Source: DASXSB01 sp036506275 (lineage in GTDB: Bacteria; Methylomirabilota; Methylomirabilia; Rokubacteriales; CSP1-6). Taken from it: 64,000 nucleotides of DNA. This document shows positions 8,194 through 16,016 of this stretch, piece by piece. The notes under the pieces were generated by a model that ran no database searches, was not told the DNA's origin, and saw only the letters and a program-made list of their open reading frames with translations. Numbering within the stretch: position 1 is the stretch's first letter; the number at the start of each line of letters is the position of its first letter. The stretch lies in the NCBI GenBank assembly GCA_036506275.1, contig DASXSB010000054.1, forward strand, positions 1-64,000. Reading direction: 5' to 3'. The translations under genes were made by a program, and so were the position numbers.

Positions 8194-9389
8194 TGGCGGC
8201 CGACACGCGCGCGCTCAAGACGAAGGTCGCGGCCGCCGTTGATCGACTGGGGGACGAGCTCGAGCAGATCTCGCATCGCATCCACGACAATCCCGAGCTC
8301 GCCTATCAGGAGGTCCAGGCGGCGGCCTGGCTCACCGACTTCTTGGAGAAGCACGGGGCGCGCGTGGAGCGCGGCGTGGGCGGCGTGCCCACCGCGTTCC
8401 GCGCCACCATCGCCGGCACCGGCTCCGGACCGACGATCGCGATCATGGCCGAGTACGACGCCCTTCCCGGCATCGGCCACGCCTGCGGTCACAACGTGAT
8501 CGCCACCGCGGGGGCGGGCGCGGGCGCCGCCCTCGCCGTCGAGCTGGGGACGCTGCCCTTTGCCGGACAGATCCAGGTCATTGGCACCCCGGCCGAGGAA
8601 GGTGGCGTCGGCAAGGTGCGGCTGCTCGACGCCGGCGTGTTCAGCGGCGTGGACGCGGCGATGATGATCCACGGCCGCTGCGGAACGCTCCGGTGGCGGC
8701 CCAGTCTCGGCATCGTCAAGGTGAAGGTCGACTTCCACGGCACAGCCGCCCACGCCTCGTCGTGGCCATGGCGCGGCGTCAACGCCCTCAACGCGGTCAT
8801 CCAGCTCTTCGTGTCGCTCGACCTCATGCGACAGCAGCTTCGTCCCGACGCGCGCGTGCATGGGGTCATCACCCGCGGAGGGGCGCAGGCGAACATCATT
8901 CCCGAGCACACGAGCGCGGAGTTCTACCTGCGCGCGCTCGACCGTGAGTACTGCGAGGAGCTGCTCCGGCGTTTCCAGGCGTGCGCGGAGGGCGCCGCCA
9001 CCGCCACCGGCTGTCGCGTGAGCGTGACGCCGGATCCCGTGTTCCACGAGCCCCTGAAGCCGAACCGCGCCATGGCCGATCTCTTCGGACAGAATCTCGA
9101 GCTCATCGGATTTCCGGAGGACCCCGACGATGGCGAGGCGGGGTATGGCTCCACCGACTGCGGCAATGTGAGCCAGGTGCTGCCGACGATCCATCCGTAC
9201 ATCCGCATCTCGCCCGACGGTGTGCCCGGCCATTCGCGCGAATTTGCCAAGGCCGCGCGCTCGCCGCTGGCGCGGGCGGGCATGGTGGCCGGCGCGAAGG
9301 CGCTCGCCCTCACGGCGCTGGACCTGCTCGGCTCTCCGGAAGCGCTGCAGCGAGCCAAGAACGATTTCGCGGGGAGGACGAACTCATGA
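8193..9389 (+). CDS. M20 family amidohydrolase (ACY1L2/AbgB-like), copy 2
   Basis: 398 residues, clearly a tandem duplicate of the preceding gene. The two share ALSHRIHDNPEL-like, HACGHNVIA and GTPAEEGG blocks at the same positions. Metal-site motifs are EYDALPGIGHACGHN, TPAEEGGVGK and GHSREF. Copy 2 has AMMIHGRCGTLRWRP where copy 1 has ALMIHGWDKWIVHQ, so the substrate-facing loop has diverged. The start ATG 8193 overlaps the previous stop by one base and has GGGAGGA 7 bases upstream. Its own stop overlaps the ATG of the SodC gene (ATGA). Two diverged copies in one operon suggest a heteromeric enzyme or split substrate range, as AbgA/AbgB form a complex in E. coli; that is inference. Confidence 0.9.
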   Translation: MAADTRALKTKVAAAVDRLGDELEQISHRIHDNPELAYQEVQAAAWLTDFLEKHGARVERGVGGVPTAFRATIAGTGSGPTIAIMAEYDALPGIGHACGHNVIATAGAGAGAALAVELGTLPFAGQIQVIGTPAEEGGVGKVRLLDAGVFSGVDAAMMIHGRCGTLRWRPSLGIVKVKVDFHGTAAHASSWPWRGVNALNAVIQLFVSLDLMRQQLRPDARVHGVITRGGAQANIIPEHTSAEFYLRALDREYCEELLRRFQACAEGAATATGCRVSVTPDPVFHEPLKPNRAMADLFGQNLELIGFPEDPDDGEAGYGSTDCGNVSQVLPTIHPYIRISPDGVPGHSREFAKAARSPLARAGMVAGAKALALTALDLLGSPEALQRAKNDFAGRTNS

Positions 9390-9931
9390 GAATGGTCACG
9401 ATGGCAGCGCTCGGCGTCCTCGTGGCGGGCTGCGCCCTCACCCAATCGACGCCGACCGACAACACGGCGACGGCGGAGCTACGCGACAGCGGTGGGCAGC
9501 CGGTGGGGACGGCCACCTTCACCGAGGTCAGCGGTGGCGTGCGCATCGTCCTGGACGCGCGCGGGTTGCCGCCCGGGCAACACGGCGTGCACGTGCACGC
9601 GGTCGGTACCTGCGAGCCGCCCGCCTTCACGTCGGCGGGCGGTCACTTCAATCCCGGCCAGAAAGAGCACGGCATGCTGAACCCGAACGGCCCGCACGCC
9701 GGAGACCTTCCCAACCTCACGATCGGCACCGACGGCGCCGGGCGGCTGGAGACGTTCTCGGAGCGGATCACGCTGACGGCGGGCCCGAATTCGGTTTTCG
9801 ACGCCGACGGCAGCGCTCTCGTCGTCCACGCCGGCCCCGACGATTTCAAGACGGACCCCACCGGCAACAGCGGTAACCGCATCGCCTGCGGCATCATCGT
9901 CAAACCCTCGCCGCCGCCCGGACGCACGTAG
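9386..9931 (+). CDS. sodC: Cu/Zn superoxide dismutase, lipoprotein
   Basis: 181 residues. The signal sequence ends in a lipobox (VLVAGC), so the mature protein should be lipid-anchored in the envelope. All SodC motifs are present: GVHVHAVGTCEP (Cu-binding H-x-H plus the first disulfide Cys), SAGGHFNPGQKEHG (bridging His), PHAGDLPN (Zn ligands), ALVVHAGPDDF (last Cu His) and SGNRIACG (second Cys and active-site Arg). It converts superoxide to peroxide and oxygen outside the cytoplasm. The start ATG 9386 overlaps the stop of the second M20 gene by four bases, so it is co-translated with two amidohydrolases, an unusual partnership. Confidence 0.95.
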   Translation: MRMVTMAALGVLVAGCALTQSTPTDNTATAELRDSGGQPVGTATFTEVSGGVRIVLDARGLPPGQHGVHVHAVGTCEPPAFTSAGGHFNPGQKEHGMLNPNGPHAGDLPNLTIGTDGAGRLETFSERITLTAGPNSVFDADGSALVVHAGPDDFKTDPTGNSGNRIACGIIVKPSPPPGRT

Positions 9932-9949
9932 ACGGCCACATCGTTCAAC

Positions 9950-9992
9950 GTCGCCGGCGCCCGCTCTGCCCACCGCGAAGGGCGTCGGCGAC
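9950..9992. terminator. Possible hairpin between convergent sodC and kinase genes
   Basis: GTCGCCGGCGCC (9950-9961) is complementary, with one mismatch, to GGCGTCGGCGAC (9981-9992), leaving a 19-base loop. It sits in the 87-base gap between two converging genes. It lacks a T-run and the loop is long, so the call is tentative. Confidence 0.3.
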
Positions 9993-10018
9993 ACCGGCGC
10001 CTCTTCGGAGGCTGACGA

Positions 10019-11569
10019 TCACGCGGCTCGCGTCGTGCGTGGACGAGGTGTGAGTTCTCGGATCGGTCGCGCGGCGGTGCTGTCGCCGGTGGCGTCGCCG
10101 GCAATCGGCAAATCGATGGTGAACGTCGTGCCGCCTCCCTCACCGGGACTCTCGACACGAATACTGCCACCGTGAAGCTCGACGAGATGGCGGGCGATGG
10201 AGAGCCCGAGACCGAGGCCGGTGTTGAGGTCGCCGGCGCCCTGCCGGGCCTGGGTATAGCGTTCGAAGACACGGGGCAGGAAGCTGGCCGAAATCCCAAC
10301 GCCATTGTCACGCACGACGATTCGCGCGATGTCATGACCGACGCGGACGAGCGCGACCTCGATCCGTCCCCCCTGTGGGGTGTACTTGACCGCGTTGGAG
10401 ACGACGTTCGAGATCACTTGCCGGCAGCGATGGGGATCTCCGACGATGACGCCGACCGAGGGATCGAGGGTGAGCGCGAGCGCCAGGCCTTTCCCCTCCG
10501 CCGTCGGACGTAGCGCCTCGACCGTCGTCGCGATCTCATCGGCAAGATCGACGGTCCGGAAATCGAGCACGAGGTTTCCGGCGATGATGCGCGACACCTC
10601 GAGGAGATCTTCGATGAGATGGATCTGAACGTGCGCGCTCCGTTCGATCACGGCGAAGGCGTGTGCGCTTCGTTCGGCGTCCAGGTTGCCCGCCCGCAGC
10701 ATCCGCACCCACCCGAGGATCGATGTCAGCGGCGTGCGGAGCTCGTGGGAAAGCGTCGCCAGGAATTGGTCCTTGCCACGATTCGCCGCCTCCGCCTCTT
10801 CGCGCGCCCGGCGTTCGGCCCGGAGCAGCTCGTCCAGGCGCGCCTCCATCTTCCGCCGTTCCGCCATCTCCGCTTCGAGTGCGGCCGCCTTCTGCTGCAG
10901 GCTGGCGATCTCGCGCAGGCGGTCGTCGGCGCCGACCAGGGTGGTGTAGCTGTCGGCCGGGATCACGCGCGCGTGGACGTTGCAGACGTTGCCGAATCCG
11001 TTGCGGTGTTTGCTCGTCGCGAAGGATCCCATGGGGTAGGCGCACAGGAGCGAGAAGGGCTGGCTCTTCGCCAGCTCGTTCCACAGCTCCTCGAGGCGGA
11101 CGGCGGCTTCGCGCTTGCCGTCCGCGTAGAGCAGCGCGACCATCTCACCGAAGATTCGCGGCGCCGTGCGTGACTGACGTGCCGCCGCCGTCACGATGGG
11201 CCCGACCACTTCCCGGAAGCGCTGGGGATCGGGTCGGTCCGCGCGCATGAAGGCGGCCAGCGTCGAGGCCGCGTCGTGCGTGACGTACTGACCGCGGGCG
11301 GCGGCGCGCGTCACGTCGATCCCGCGGCGCCGTAGCTTCTCTTCGATCCCGACCACGCGCGTCTTCGTGGCGATGACGAGCCCGGAGCTTCCCGCCTCGA
11401 GGGCGTCGCCGATGAACCGGGCCACCGTGGCTTCGAGCAGCGTCGTGTCATCGTAGAACTGGACGAAGTGTCCCGACTCGCCCACCCCCCCGTGGTTCGG
11501 CACGGGACCGACGGCTCCTGTCTCGACGATGTCCGACGTGGGATCGCTGCTGGCGTTCATCGGGCGCAT
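10019..11569 (-). CDS. MEDS-domain hybrid sensor histidine kinase
   Basis: 516 residues. An N-terminal MEDS domain (about 32-200, HFVQFYDDTTLLEATVARFI, later LLCAYPMGSF) is the sensory module first described in DcmR. A coiled coil runs from about 215 to 265 (LREIASLQQKAAALEAEMAE). The HisKA dimerisation domain has the H box FLATLSHELRTPLTS (phospho-His about 275). The HATPase has N box NVVSNAVKYTP, G1 DNGVGIS and G2 GLGLGLSIA. It has no membrane segment, so it should be cytosolic. No response regulator is nearby. The ATG lies directly after the stop of the anti-sigma gene, making it the third gene of a sigma / anti-sigma / kinase operon. The stimulus is unknown; MEDS proteins are linked to C1/halocarbon and redox signalling. 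Confidence 0.9.
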   Translation of the reverse strand: MRPMNASSDPTSDIVETGAVGPVPNHGGVGESGHFVQFYDDTTLLEATVARFIGDALEAGSSGLVIATKTRVVGIEEKLRRRGIDVTRAAARGQYVTHDAASTLAAFMRADRPDPQRFREVVGPIVTAAARQSRTAPRIFGEMVALLYADGKREAAVRLEELWNELAKSQPFSLLCAYPMGSFATSKHRNGFGNVCNVHARVIPADSYTTLVGADDRLREIASLQQKAAALEAEMAERRKMEARLDELLRAERRAREEAEAANRGKDQFLATLSHELRTPLTSILGWVRMLRAGNLDAERSAHAFAVIERSAHVQIHLIEDLLEVSRIIAGNLVLDFRTVDLADEIATTVEALRPTAEGKGLALALTLDPSVGVIVGDPHRCRQVISNVVSNAVKYTPQGGRIEVALVRVGHDIARIVVRDNGVGISASFLPRVFERYTQARQGAGDLNTGLGLGLSIARHLVELHGGSIRVESPGEGGGTTFTIDLPIAGDATGDSTAARPIRELTPRPRTTRAA

Positions 11570-12148
11570 TTAGAGAATTACGTCGCGATACGAGGTGAGG
11601 AGCACGCACGTGCAGCCGGTCTCGCTCCACACCCGGCGATCCACGGTGCCCGGCTCCGACCGGAGGTAATCGCCGGGGTCGAGCTTCTTGGCGTCCACCA
11701 TCAGCTCGCCGTCGAGGAGATGCAACTCTTCGACGCCGGCATGGCGATGGGGCGGATAGTCGGTCCCCGGTGCGAGCCGCACGAGCATGCTGACGCGACC
11801 ATGGTCGGGATCGGTCGCGAGCAGCTTGCACGAGATGCCGGGCGCCGCTTCCAGCCACGCGGGCTCTTTCCATTGCTGCGGAGTGACCGAAACCGGCTGG
11901 CCACCCGTTTCCGCCGCGATTCGCCGGGCGAGGCGGTCCCAGAGCGGTTGGGACGGGCGGAGCACGTCGGTGGGCCAGGCGGTGAAGGCATCGACGATCG
12001 GCCGCAGGGCTTCGAGCTCCTGCCGGCACGCCGCGCATCCAGAAATTTGCGCGTGCGCGGTCGCCATCTCGGCTGGAGGGAGGGCCCGCAAGGCATACAG
12101 CGACACCAGTTCCTGGTGGTCCGGGTCGTGACGGCCGGGTGAACTCAT
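11570..12148 (-). CDS. ChrR-like zinc anti-sigma factor with C-terminal cupin
   Basis: 192 residues from ATG 12148, which overlaps the sigma-factor stop (ATGA). The N-terminal 75 residues form a zinc anti-sigma domain: HQELVSLYALRALPPAE followed by the H-x5-C-x2-C signature in AHAQISGCAACRQEL. The C-terminal half is a cupin with PPHRHAGVEELHLLDGEL and a YLRSEPGT strand, as in ChrR. In Rhodobacter, ChrR holds its sigma factor until singlet oxygen alters the protein and its cupin metal site. By analogy this protein should bind the sigma factor encoded just upstream. The cupin His/Glu metal set appears intact. Confidence 0.88.
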   Translation of the reverse strand: MSSPGRHDPDHQELVSLYALRALPPAEMATAHAQISGCAACRQELEALRPIVDAFTAWPTDVLRPSQPLWDRLARRIAAETGGQPVSVTPQQWKEPAWLEAAPGISCKLLATDPDHGRVSMLVRLAPGTDYPPHRHAGVEELHLLDGELMVDAKKLDPGDYLRSEPGTVDRRVWSETGCTCVLLTSYRDVIL

Positions 12149-12834
12149 GAGCCCCTCACTGTCCTCGGGAGCGCTTGCCGGAGCTTCGCCAGCCCAGCCC
12201 GGATCCGCGTCTTGACGGTTCCGAGCGGCTGATTGAGCCAGGCCGCGACCTCGGCATAGGTCAATCCGGAAAAAAATGCCGTCTCGATCGCCTGGCGCTC
12301 CGCCGGCGTCAGCACCCCGAGGGCGTCTCGCAGAAGCCGCCGCTGCTCCTCGACGTCGAAGGTCTCGTCCGGACGAATCGCCGCCGGCGCTGGAAATGGA
12401 CCTGCCGGATCGGGGTTGACGCGCTTTTTTCGACCTTCGAAGCGCACCCGATCGATCGCGCGAGAACGCGCCTGATTCATGATCCATCCGAGCACCGATC
12501 CGCCCGCCGTGTCGTAGGCCGCCGCCCGTCGCCACACGTCGCAAAACACGTCGAGCGTCACCTCTTCGGCGGTCTCCCGATTGTTCGTGATGCGGACCGC
12601 CAACGTGTACACGAGTCGATGCGTCCGTTCGTACAACGCATGCAGCGCGCCCTGATCTCCGGCGGCGGTGGCCTGCACGAGCCTGACCCAGTCGCGCTCG
12701 GAGATGGGCGCCTGCGTCTTGTCGGCGTACAGGAAGTCGCCGAGGACTCTCGGCGCCTCATCACGCCGATCCGGGGCAGGCTGGCGTTCCGAAGTCACCG
12801 CGAAAGTGTCGTCGTCGTTGACAGAGGCTGTCAA
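12145..12834 (-). CDS. ECF-family RNA polymerase sigma factor
   Basis: 229 residues if read from TTG 12834. Sigma region 2 spans about residues 48-115 (DQGALHALYERTHRLVYTLA, AEEVTLDVFCDVW, SVLGWIMNQARSRAIDRVR). Region 4 spans about 165-222 (LTPAERQAIETAFFSGLTYAE, LNQPLGTVKTRIRAGLAKLR). No sigma-70 regions 1 or 3 are present. The pairing with a ChrR-type anti-sigma factor places it in the oxidative/photo-oxidative stress ECF groups. The TTG start lies inside a palindrome (12818-12834). A downstream GTG at codon 14 would give a more typical length and may be the real start. Autoregulation of the operon is usual for the family. Confidence 0.92.
   Translation of the reverse strand: MTASVNDDDTFAVTSERQPAPDRRDEAPRVLGDFLYADKTQAPISERDWVRLVQATAAGDQGALHALYERTHRLVYTLAVRITNNRETAEEVTLDVFCDVWRRAAAYDTAGGSVLGWIMNQARSRAIDRVRFEGRKKRVNPDPAGPFPAPAAIRPDETFDVEEQRRLLRDALGVLTPAERQAIETAFFSGLTYAEVAAWLNQPLGTVKTRIRAGLAKLRQALPRTVRGS
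12818..12834. promoter_or_regulatory. Perfect palindrome at the 5' end of the sigma gene
   Basis: TTGACAG-AGG-CTGTCAA is a perfect 7-base inverted repeat with a 3-base spacer. It overlaps the upstream-most start codon of the ECF sigma gene, so it could be an operator or an mRNA hairpin over the start. Both arms contain TTGACA, the -35 consensus, but no matching -10 lies at the right distance on either strand. Confidence 0.4.
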
Positions 12835-12892
12835 GATAGACGGCCCCCCGCTCCGTTGCTCGGAACGGCTCTCTGCCGCCTACCCTAATAAA

Positions 12893-12905
12893 CGACGAAT
12901 CGTCG
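12893..12905. promoter_or_regulatory. Short palindrome upstream of the ECF sigma gene
   Basis: CGACGA-A-TCGTCG is a perfect inverted repeat 59 bases before the TTG start of the sigma gene. An AT-rich TTTATTAG segment, rare here, follows on the minus strand where a -10 could lie. The position suits a regulator site or part of an autoregulated ECF promoter; evidence is by position and symmetry only. Confidence 0.3.
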
Positions 12906-12917
12906 GCCGTGGATTGG

Positions 12918-13841
12918 TCAGGAAGCGGACCCTGCCGCGAGCACCTTTTTCGCCTGCTTGACGTGGTCGAGGATGTGGAGCCGGGTCACGATGGCGTAGG
13001 CTTTCCAGTCCAGCTCTTCCACCCACTCCACGGTGACGGGACGCTCGCCCTCACCGGACGCGTTCACCACCATCACCACCTCCGCCCGCGCGTCCGTCGT
13101 GAAGTCGGGCGGCACGGACGCGAGCAGCGTCACGATGTCCTGATGCACGCGGCCAAGCTCCTCGACGAGCCACGCCCACGGCCGCAGGAGCGGCGCCCGG
13201 GACTGAAGAGAGGCCGGCACGGGCGGGCTCGGCGGTCGCCGGTGGGCGAGGAGACAGCGCAGCTCGTCGAGGGCCGCGCGGTGGGTCTCCACGAGATGAT
13301 CCGCGATCTCGTTGAGCGTCCACTCCCCCGGCTCCGCGACGGCGAGCGCGCGATCCGCGGGCACGGTGGCGAAGAACGCGTCGCAGGACCGCACCGCGCC
13401 GCGAACGCGCTCCGCCACGAGCGGCGCCGCCAGCAGCGTTCCCCGCGTCCGGAGATAGTCCCGCGTCTTCGCCCGCACGTCCGCCTCCGCCTCCGGCGAG
13501 AGCACGCGCCCCGCCATCCGCGCAAAGGCGTCGCGGAGCTCATCGCGATGGAGGACCTCGACGTGCGCGATGCGGCCGTCCGCGACGTGAACGCTCACGG
13601 CGCCGTGCCGCGGCGCGAGCACCACCGTCCGGTATCCGGGTCCATAGGCGCCGTCGGGAGGAGGAGCGGTGTAGAAGCTCGCGCAGAAGTCGTCACCGCA
13701 GGTGCACGGCTGCACGATGCGGAGCCCGGGTACGGACGCGGCGAGATCGGGCTCGCCCGCGCCCGCCAGCAGCGCTTCCAGCTCGGCCGCGAAGGCGGGC
13801 GCGCGCTCGCGAAGGAGGCTGCCGCTAGCGGCGGCCGGCAT
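12918..13841 (-). CDS. DinB-fold protein with unknown N-terminal domain
   Basis: 307 residues from ATG 13841, two bases after the stop of the ThyX gene. Residues up to about 110 form a small domain containing CTCGDDFCASFYTAPP and HVADGRIAHVEVLHRDEL, which I cannot name. Its three Cys in C-x-C-x4-C spacing could bind metal. The rest is a DinB-like four-helix bundle: WTLNEIADHLVETHRAALDE, then LVEELGRVHQDIVTLLASV and VTRLHILDHVKQAKKVL. Its three His (DHLVETH, RVH, LHILDH) match the metal triad. DinB-family proteins include thiol-dependent transferases (bacillithiol, mycothiol, glutathione users) and DNA-damage proteins; which applies is unknown. It probably belongs to the same transcript as thyX. 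Confidence 0.75.
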   Translation of the reverse strand: MPAAASGSLLRERAPAFAAELEALLAGAGEPDLAASVPGLRIVQPCTCGDDFCASFYTAPPPDGAYGPGYRTVVLAPRHGAVSVHVADGRIAHVEVLHRDELRDAFARMAGRVLSPEAEADVRAKTRDYLRTRGTLLAAPLVAERVRGAVRSCDAFFATVPADRALAVAEPGEWTLNEIADHLVETHRAALDELRCLLAHRRPPSPPVPASLQSRAPLLRPWAWLVEELGRVHQDIVTLLASVPPDFTTDARAEVVMVVNASGEGERPVTVEWVEELDWKAYAIVTRLHILDHVKQAKKVLAAGSAS

Positions 13842-13843
13842 GG

Positions 13844-15433
13844 TCAGCGGGCGGCTTCGCGCCGGCGCTCGGCGGCGCGCTCGGCCTCCAGGCGCTCGAG
13901 CGCCACCTGGGAGTGATCGGCGAACGTCATCGCCTCCGCGATGGCACGGTGACCGGCGCCCTCGGCGATGAGGCGATGCATCTCTTGACAGATCCGCCGG
14001 TAGGCGGGATGGCCTTGCGGCGCCGTCCGCAGCTCGATGACGTGCATGGCCTCGCGCGCGTTCATCTCCATGTAGAAGCGCACGCGGTAGGCCATGGAGA
14101 TGGCATAGGGCGCCGTCTCGACGTGGCCGGCGGCGAGGACGGCGTCGTGGAGCGCGGCCGACTCCTCCAGCACCCGGTCCCAGTCGCCGCGCGCTCCTGC
14201 TTCCGCCACCGCCTCCGGCATCACGGACCCGTGACGCGGCGAGAGACGTTGCCACTCCAGCGTGAGCAGGCGGTGGCGCTGGAGATCGCGGAAGGCGCCG
14301 TAGTCACCGAGCACGTCGAAGCGGTACGTCGTCCGCTCGAAGGCGCGGCCGGGGCGGTGGCGCCTATTCCGGCGCTTGCCGATGTACGCGGCGAGCACGG
14401 CCGCGCGCTCGTCCGCGGTCATGGCGCGGGCGGCGGCGAGGAGCTGATCGTCGGGAAGCGTGCTCGCCGCGTAGAGCGCGGCCGCCACCACCTTCACCTC
14501 ACCGTCGGGATCCCAGTCCGTCAACACCACCTCCGGGCGCGGCTCCGGCGCGAGGCCGGCGAGCACGCGCGCGGCCGCTTCCTCCGTGCGCGCCCGCGCC
14601 TCCGCCAGATACGCCGACCATGCGATGCCGCGGTCCTCGACGTCCACCCGGCGGAGGAAGGCCGGGATCACCTTGCGCAGCTCCACCAGCATGAGGCCGG
14701 CGTAAGCGCGCGCCTCCGCGAGCGGATGCGCGCGCAAGCGGAGGAGGAGCTGCTCGTAGGCCTGGCCGGTCCCGTAGATGCCGACGTTCGAGATCGTGGC
14801 CGCGGGCAGGAGCCCGCGCAGCGTGTCGAGCGCCTTCGCGCGAATGGTGGCGCGATACACCGGCTCCGATTCGCCGGCGGAACGCGGAAAGCGCGCCGTG
14901 TAGAGGTCACGCAGCTTCGGCAGCCAGGCGGAGTAGGTCTCGAAGGCGCGGTCCAGGGTGGCGACGTAGCGCTCGCGCAGGGCGCCGCCGAGCTCGGCCG
15001 GCACGTGATAGCGATAGCGGCCGTGGGGCCGGTCGTCGTAGGCGATGTAGCGCGTCGACTGCTCGAGGTACGCCATCAGACGACCCCACTCGAGAAGCTT
15101 GGTGAGGAGGTTGGAGGCGCCTTCGCAGGCGAGGTGCACGCCCCCGAGCTGGGCCACGGAATCGTCGCCGTACTCGACGAAGACGCGCTCGTAGAGCTCC
15201 TCCGCGCGCCGCGTCCCGGGGGCGGCCGGCGATCCTGACGCCGTCTCCCGCGCGTCGTTCCGGAACTCGTCGAGGAAGAGTCGCCGCAGCGATTTGGGCG
15301 ATCGCGAGTAGCGCGCGAAGAGCGCGCCCTTCACCACTTCCGGAAGATTGACGAGGGCGAACACGGGACCGTCGAGGTTGGTGAAGTACGGCGCGAGGGC
15401 GTGTCGCTCCTCGGGCGTGAACTCATCCGACAT
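13844..15433 (-). CDS. Double-length ThyX-like thymidylate synthase
   Basis: 529 residues, about twice the length of normal ThyX (220-250). Both halves have ThyX-like features. The N-terminal half carries YSRSPKSLRRLFLDEF, a helix around ERVFVEYGDDSVAQLGG and the motif-like YLEQSTRYIAYDD. The C-terminal half carries DLQRHRLLTLEWQRLSPRHG, which resembles the R-H-R-x7-S signature, and later YRVRFYMEMNAREAMHVIEL. ThyX makes dTMP from dUMP using FAD, NADPH and methylene-tetrahydrofolate, and its active sites form between subunits of a tetramer. A fused duplicate could build the site within one chain. Whether both halves are catalytic is unclear. The start ATG 15433 has only a weak ribosome site. 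Confidence 0.75.
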   Translation of the reverse strand: MSDEFTPEERHALAPYFTNLDGPVFALVNLPEVVKGALFARYSRSPKSLRRLFLDEFRNDARETASGSPAAPGTRRAEELYERVFVEYGDDSVAQLGGVHLACEGASNLLTKLLEWGRLMAYLEQSTRYIAYDDRPHGRYRYHVPAELGGALRERYVATLDRAFETYSAWLPKLRDLYTARFPRSAGESEPVYRATIRAKALDTLRGLLPAATISNVGIYGTGQAYEQLLLRLRAHPLAEARAYAGLMLVELRKVIPAFLRRVDVEDRGIAWSAYLAEARARTEEAAARVLAGLAPEPRPEVVLTDWDPDGEVKVVAAALYAASTLPDDQLLAAARAMTADERAAVLAAYIGKRRNRRHRPGRAFERTTYRFDVLGDYGAFRDLQRHRLLTLEWQRLSPRHGSVMPEAVAEAGARGDWDRVLEESAALHDAVLAAGHVETAPYAISMAYRVRFYMEMNAREAMHVIELRTAPQGHPAYRRICQEMHRLIAEGAGHRAIAEAMTFADHSQVALERLEAERAAERRREAAR

Positions 15434-15464
15434 CGCGGCCGATCTTATCACCGTTATCACCAAC

Positions 15465-16016
15465 TCACGGCGAGGCGAGCAACGCCTCCCACGGCTCGCT
15501 CGTGAAGCGCGGCAGCAGCACGAGCTCGTCCTTGTCCCCCACTCGCGCGTACTGGGCGATGCCCTGCGTGTTCGCCCACCCGAACTGGATCGTGAACGAG
15601 GCGCCCTCGGCATCGCTCACGGTGACCGCGTAGCGGGGCGGGTCGAGGCCGTATTCGCGGAGGGGGACGCCGTCGAACTCCTCGCGCGCCATCACGCGCT
15701 GGGGCGCGGCGACGTGGAGGAAACGGAGGCCGTTCTCGACGGTGCCGGAGGGGTCGGCGTCGGCGCTGGCCGCGGGCGAGATCCGTCGCCACCCACCATC
15801 GGGGCGGCGCAGGAAGCGCCACGTCTGCTCTCCGGAGGCGAGGCGCACCTCGGTGGCGCGGGCGGGAGCGAGATCGACCATCACTCCCACCGCCTCGAAC
15901 GGCACCAGGCCGGGGTCGGGACGCCGTCCGTGGAGGGCGAGCGTGACGAGCGCGAGCACGGCCGCGATGACCGCGCCCCGCCGCCATCCGATGCGCCTCA
16001 GCGCCGCCGCACCCAC
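15465..16016 (-). CDS. DUF4340-type envelope protein of a gliding-type ABC exporter
   Basis: 183 residues from GTG 16016, which lies inside the end of the GldG-like gene (19-base overlap in another frame). An N-terminal hydrophobic anchor (GAVIAAVLALVTLAL) is followed by a beta-rich domain with the DUF4340 pattern: VMVDLAPARATEVRLASG, then WRFLRRPDGGWRRISP, and EYGLDPPRYAVTVSD. In other bacteria this family is encoded next to GldG/GldF-like ABC components and is thought to sit on the periplasmic face of that exporter. Here it follows the GldG-like gene directly. Its stop is 31 bases before the thyX start, so the thyX-dinB pair may be read from the same transcript. Confidence 0.75.
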   Translation of the reverse strand: MGAAALRRIGWRRGAVIAAVLALVTLALHGRRPDPGLVPFEAVGVMVDLAPARATEVRLASGEQTWRFLRRPDGGWRRISPAASADADPSGTVENGLRFLHVAAPQRVMAREEFDGVPLREYGLDPPRYAVTVSDAEGASFTIQFGWANTQGIAQYARVGDKDELVLLPRFTSEPWEALLASP

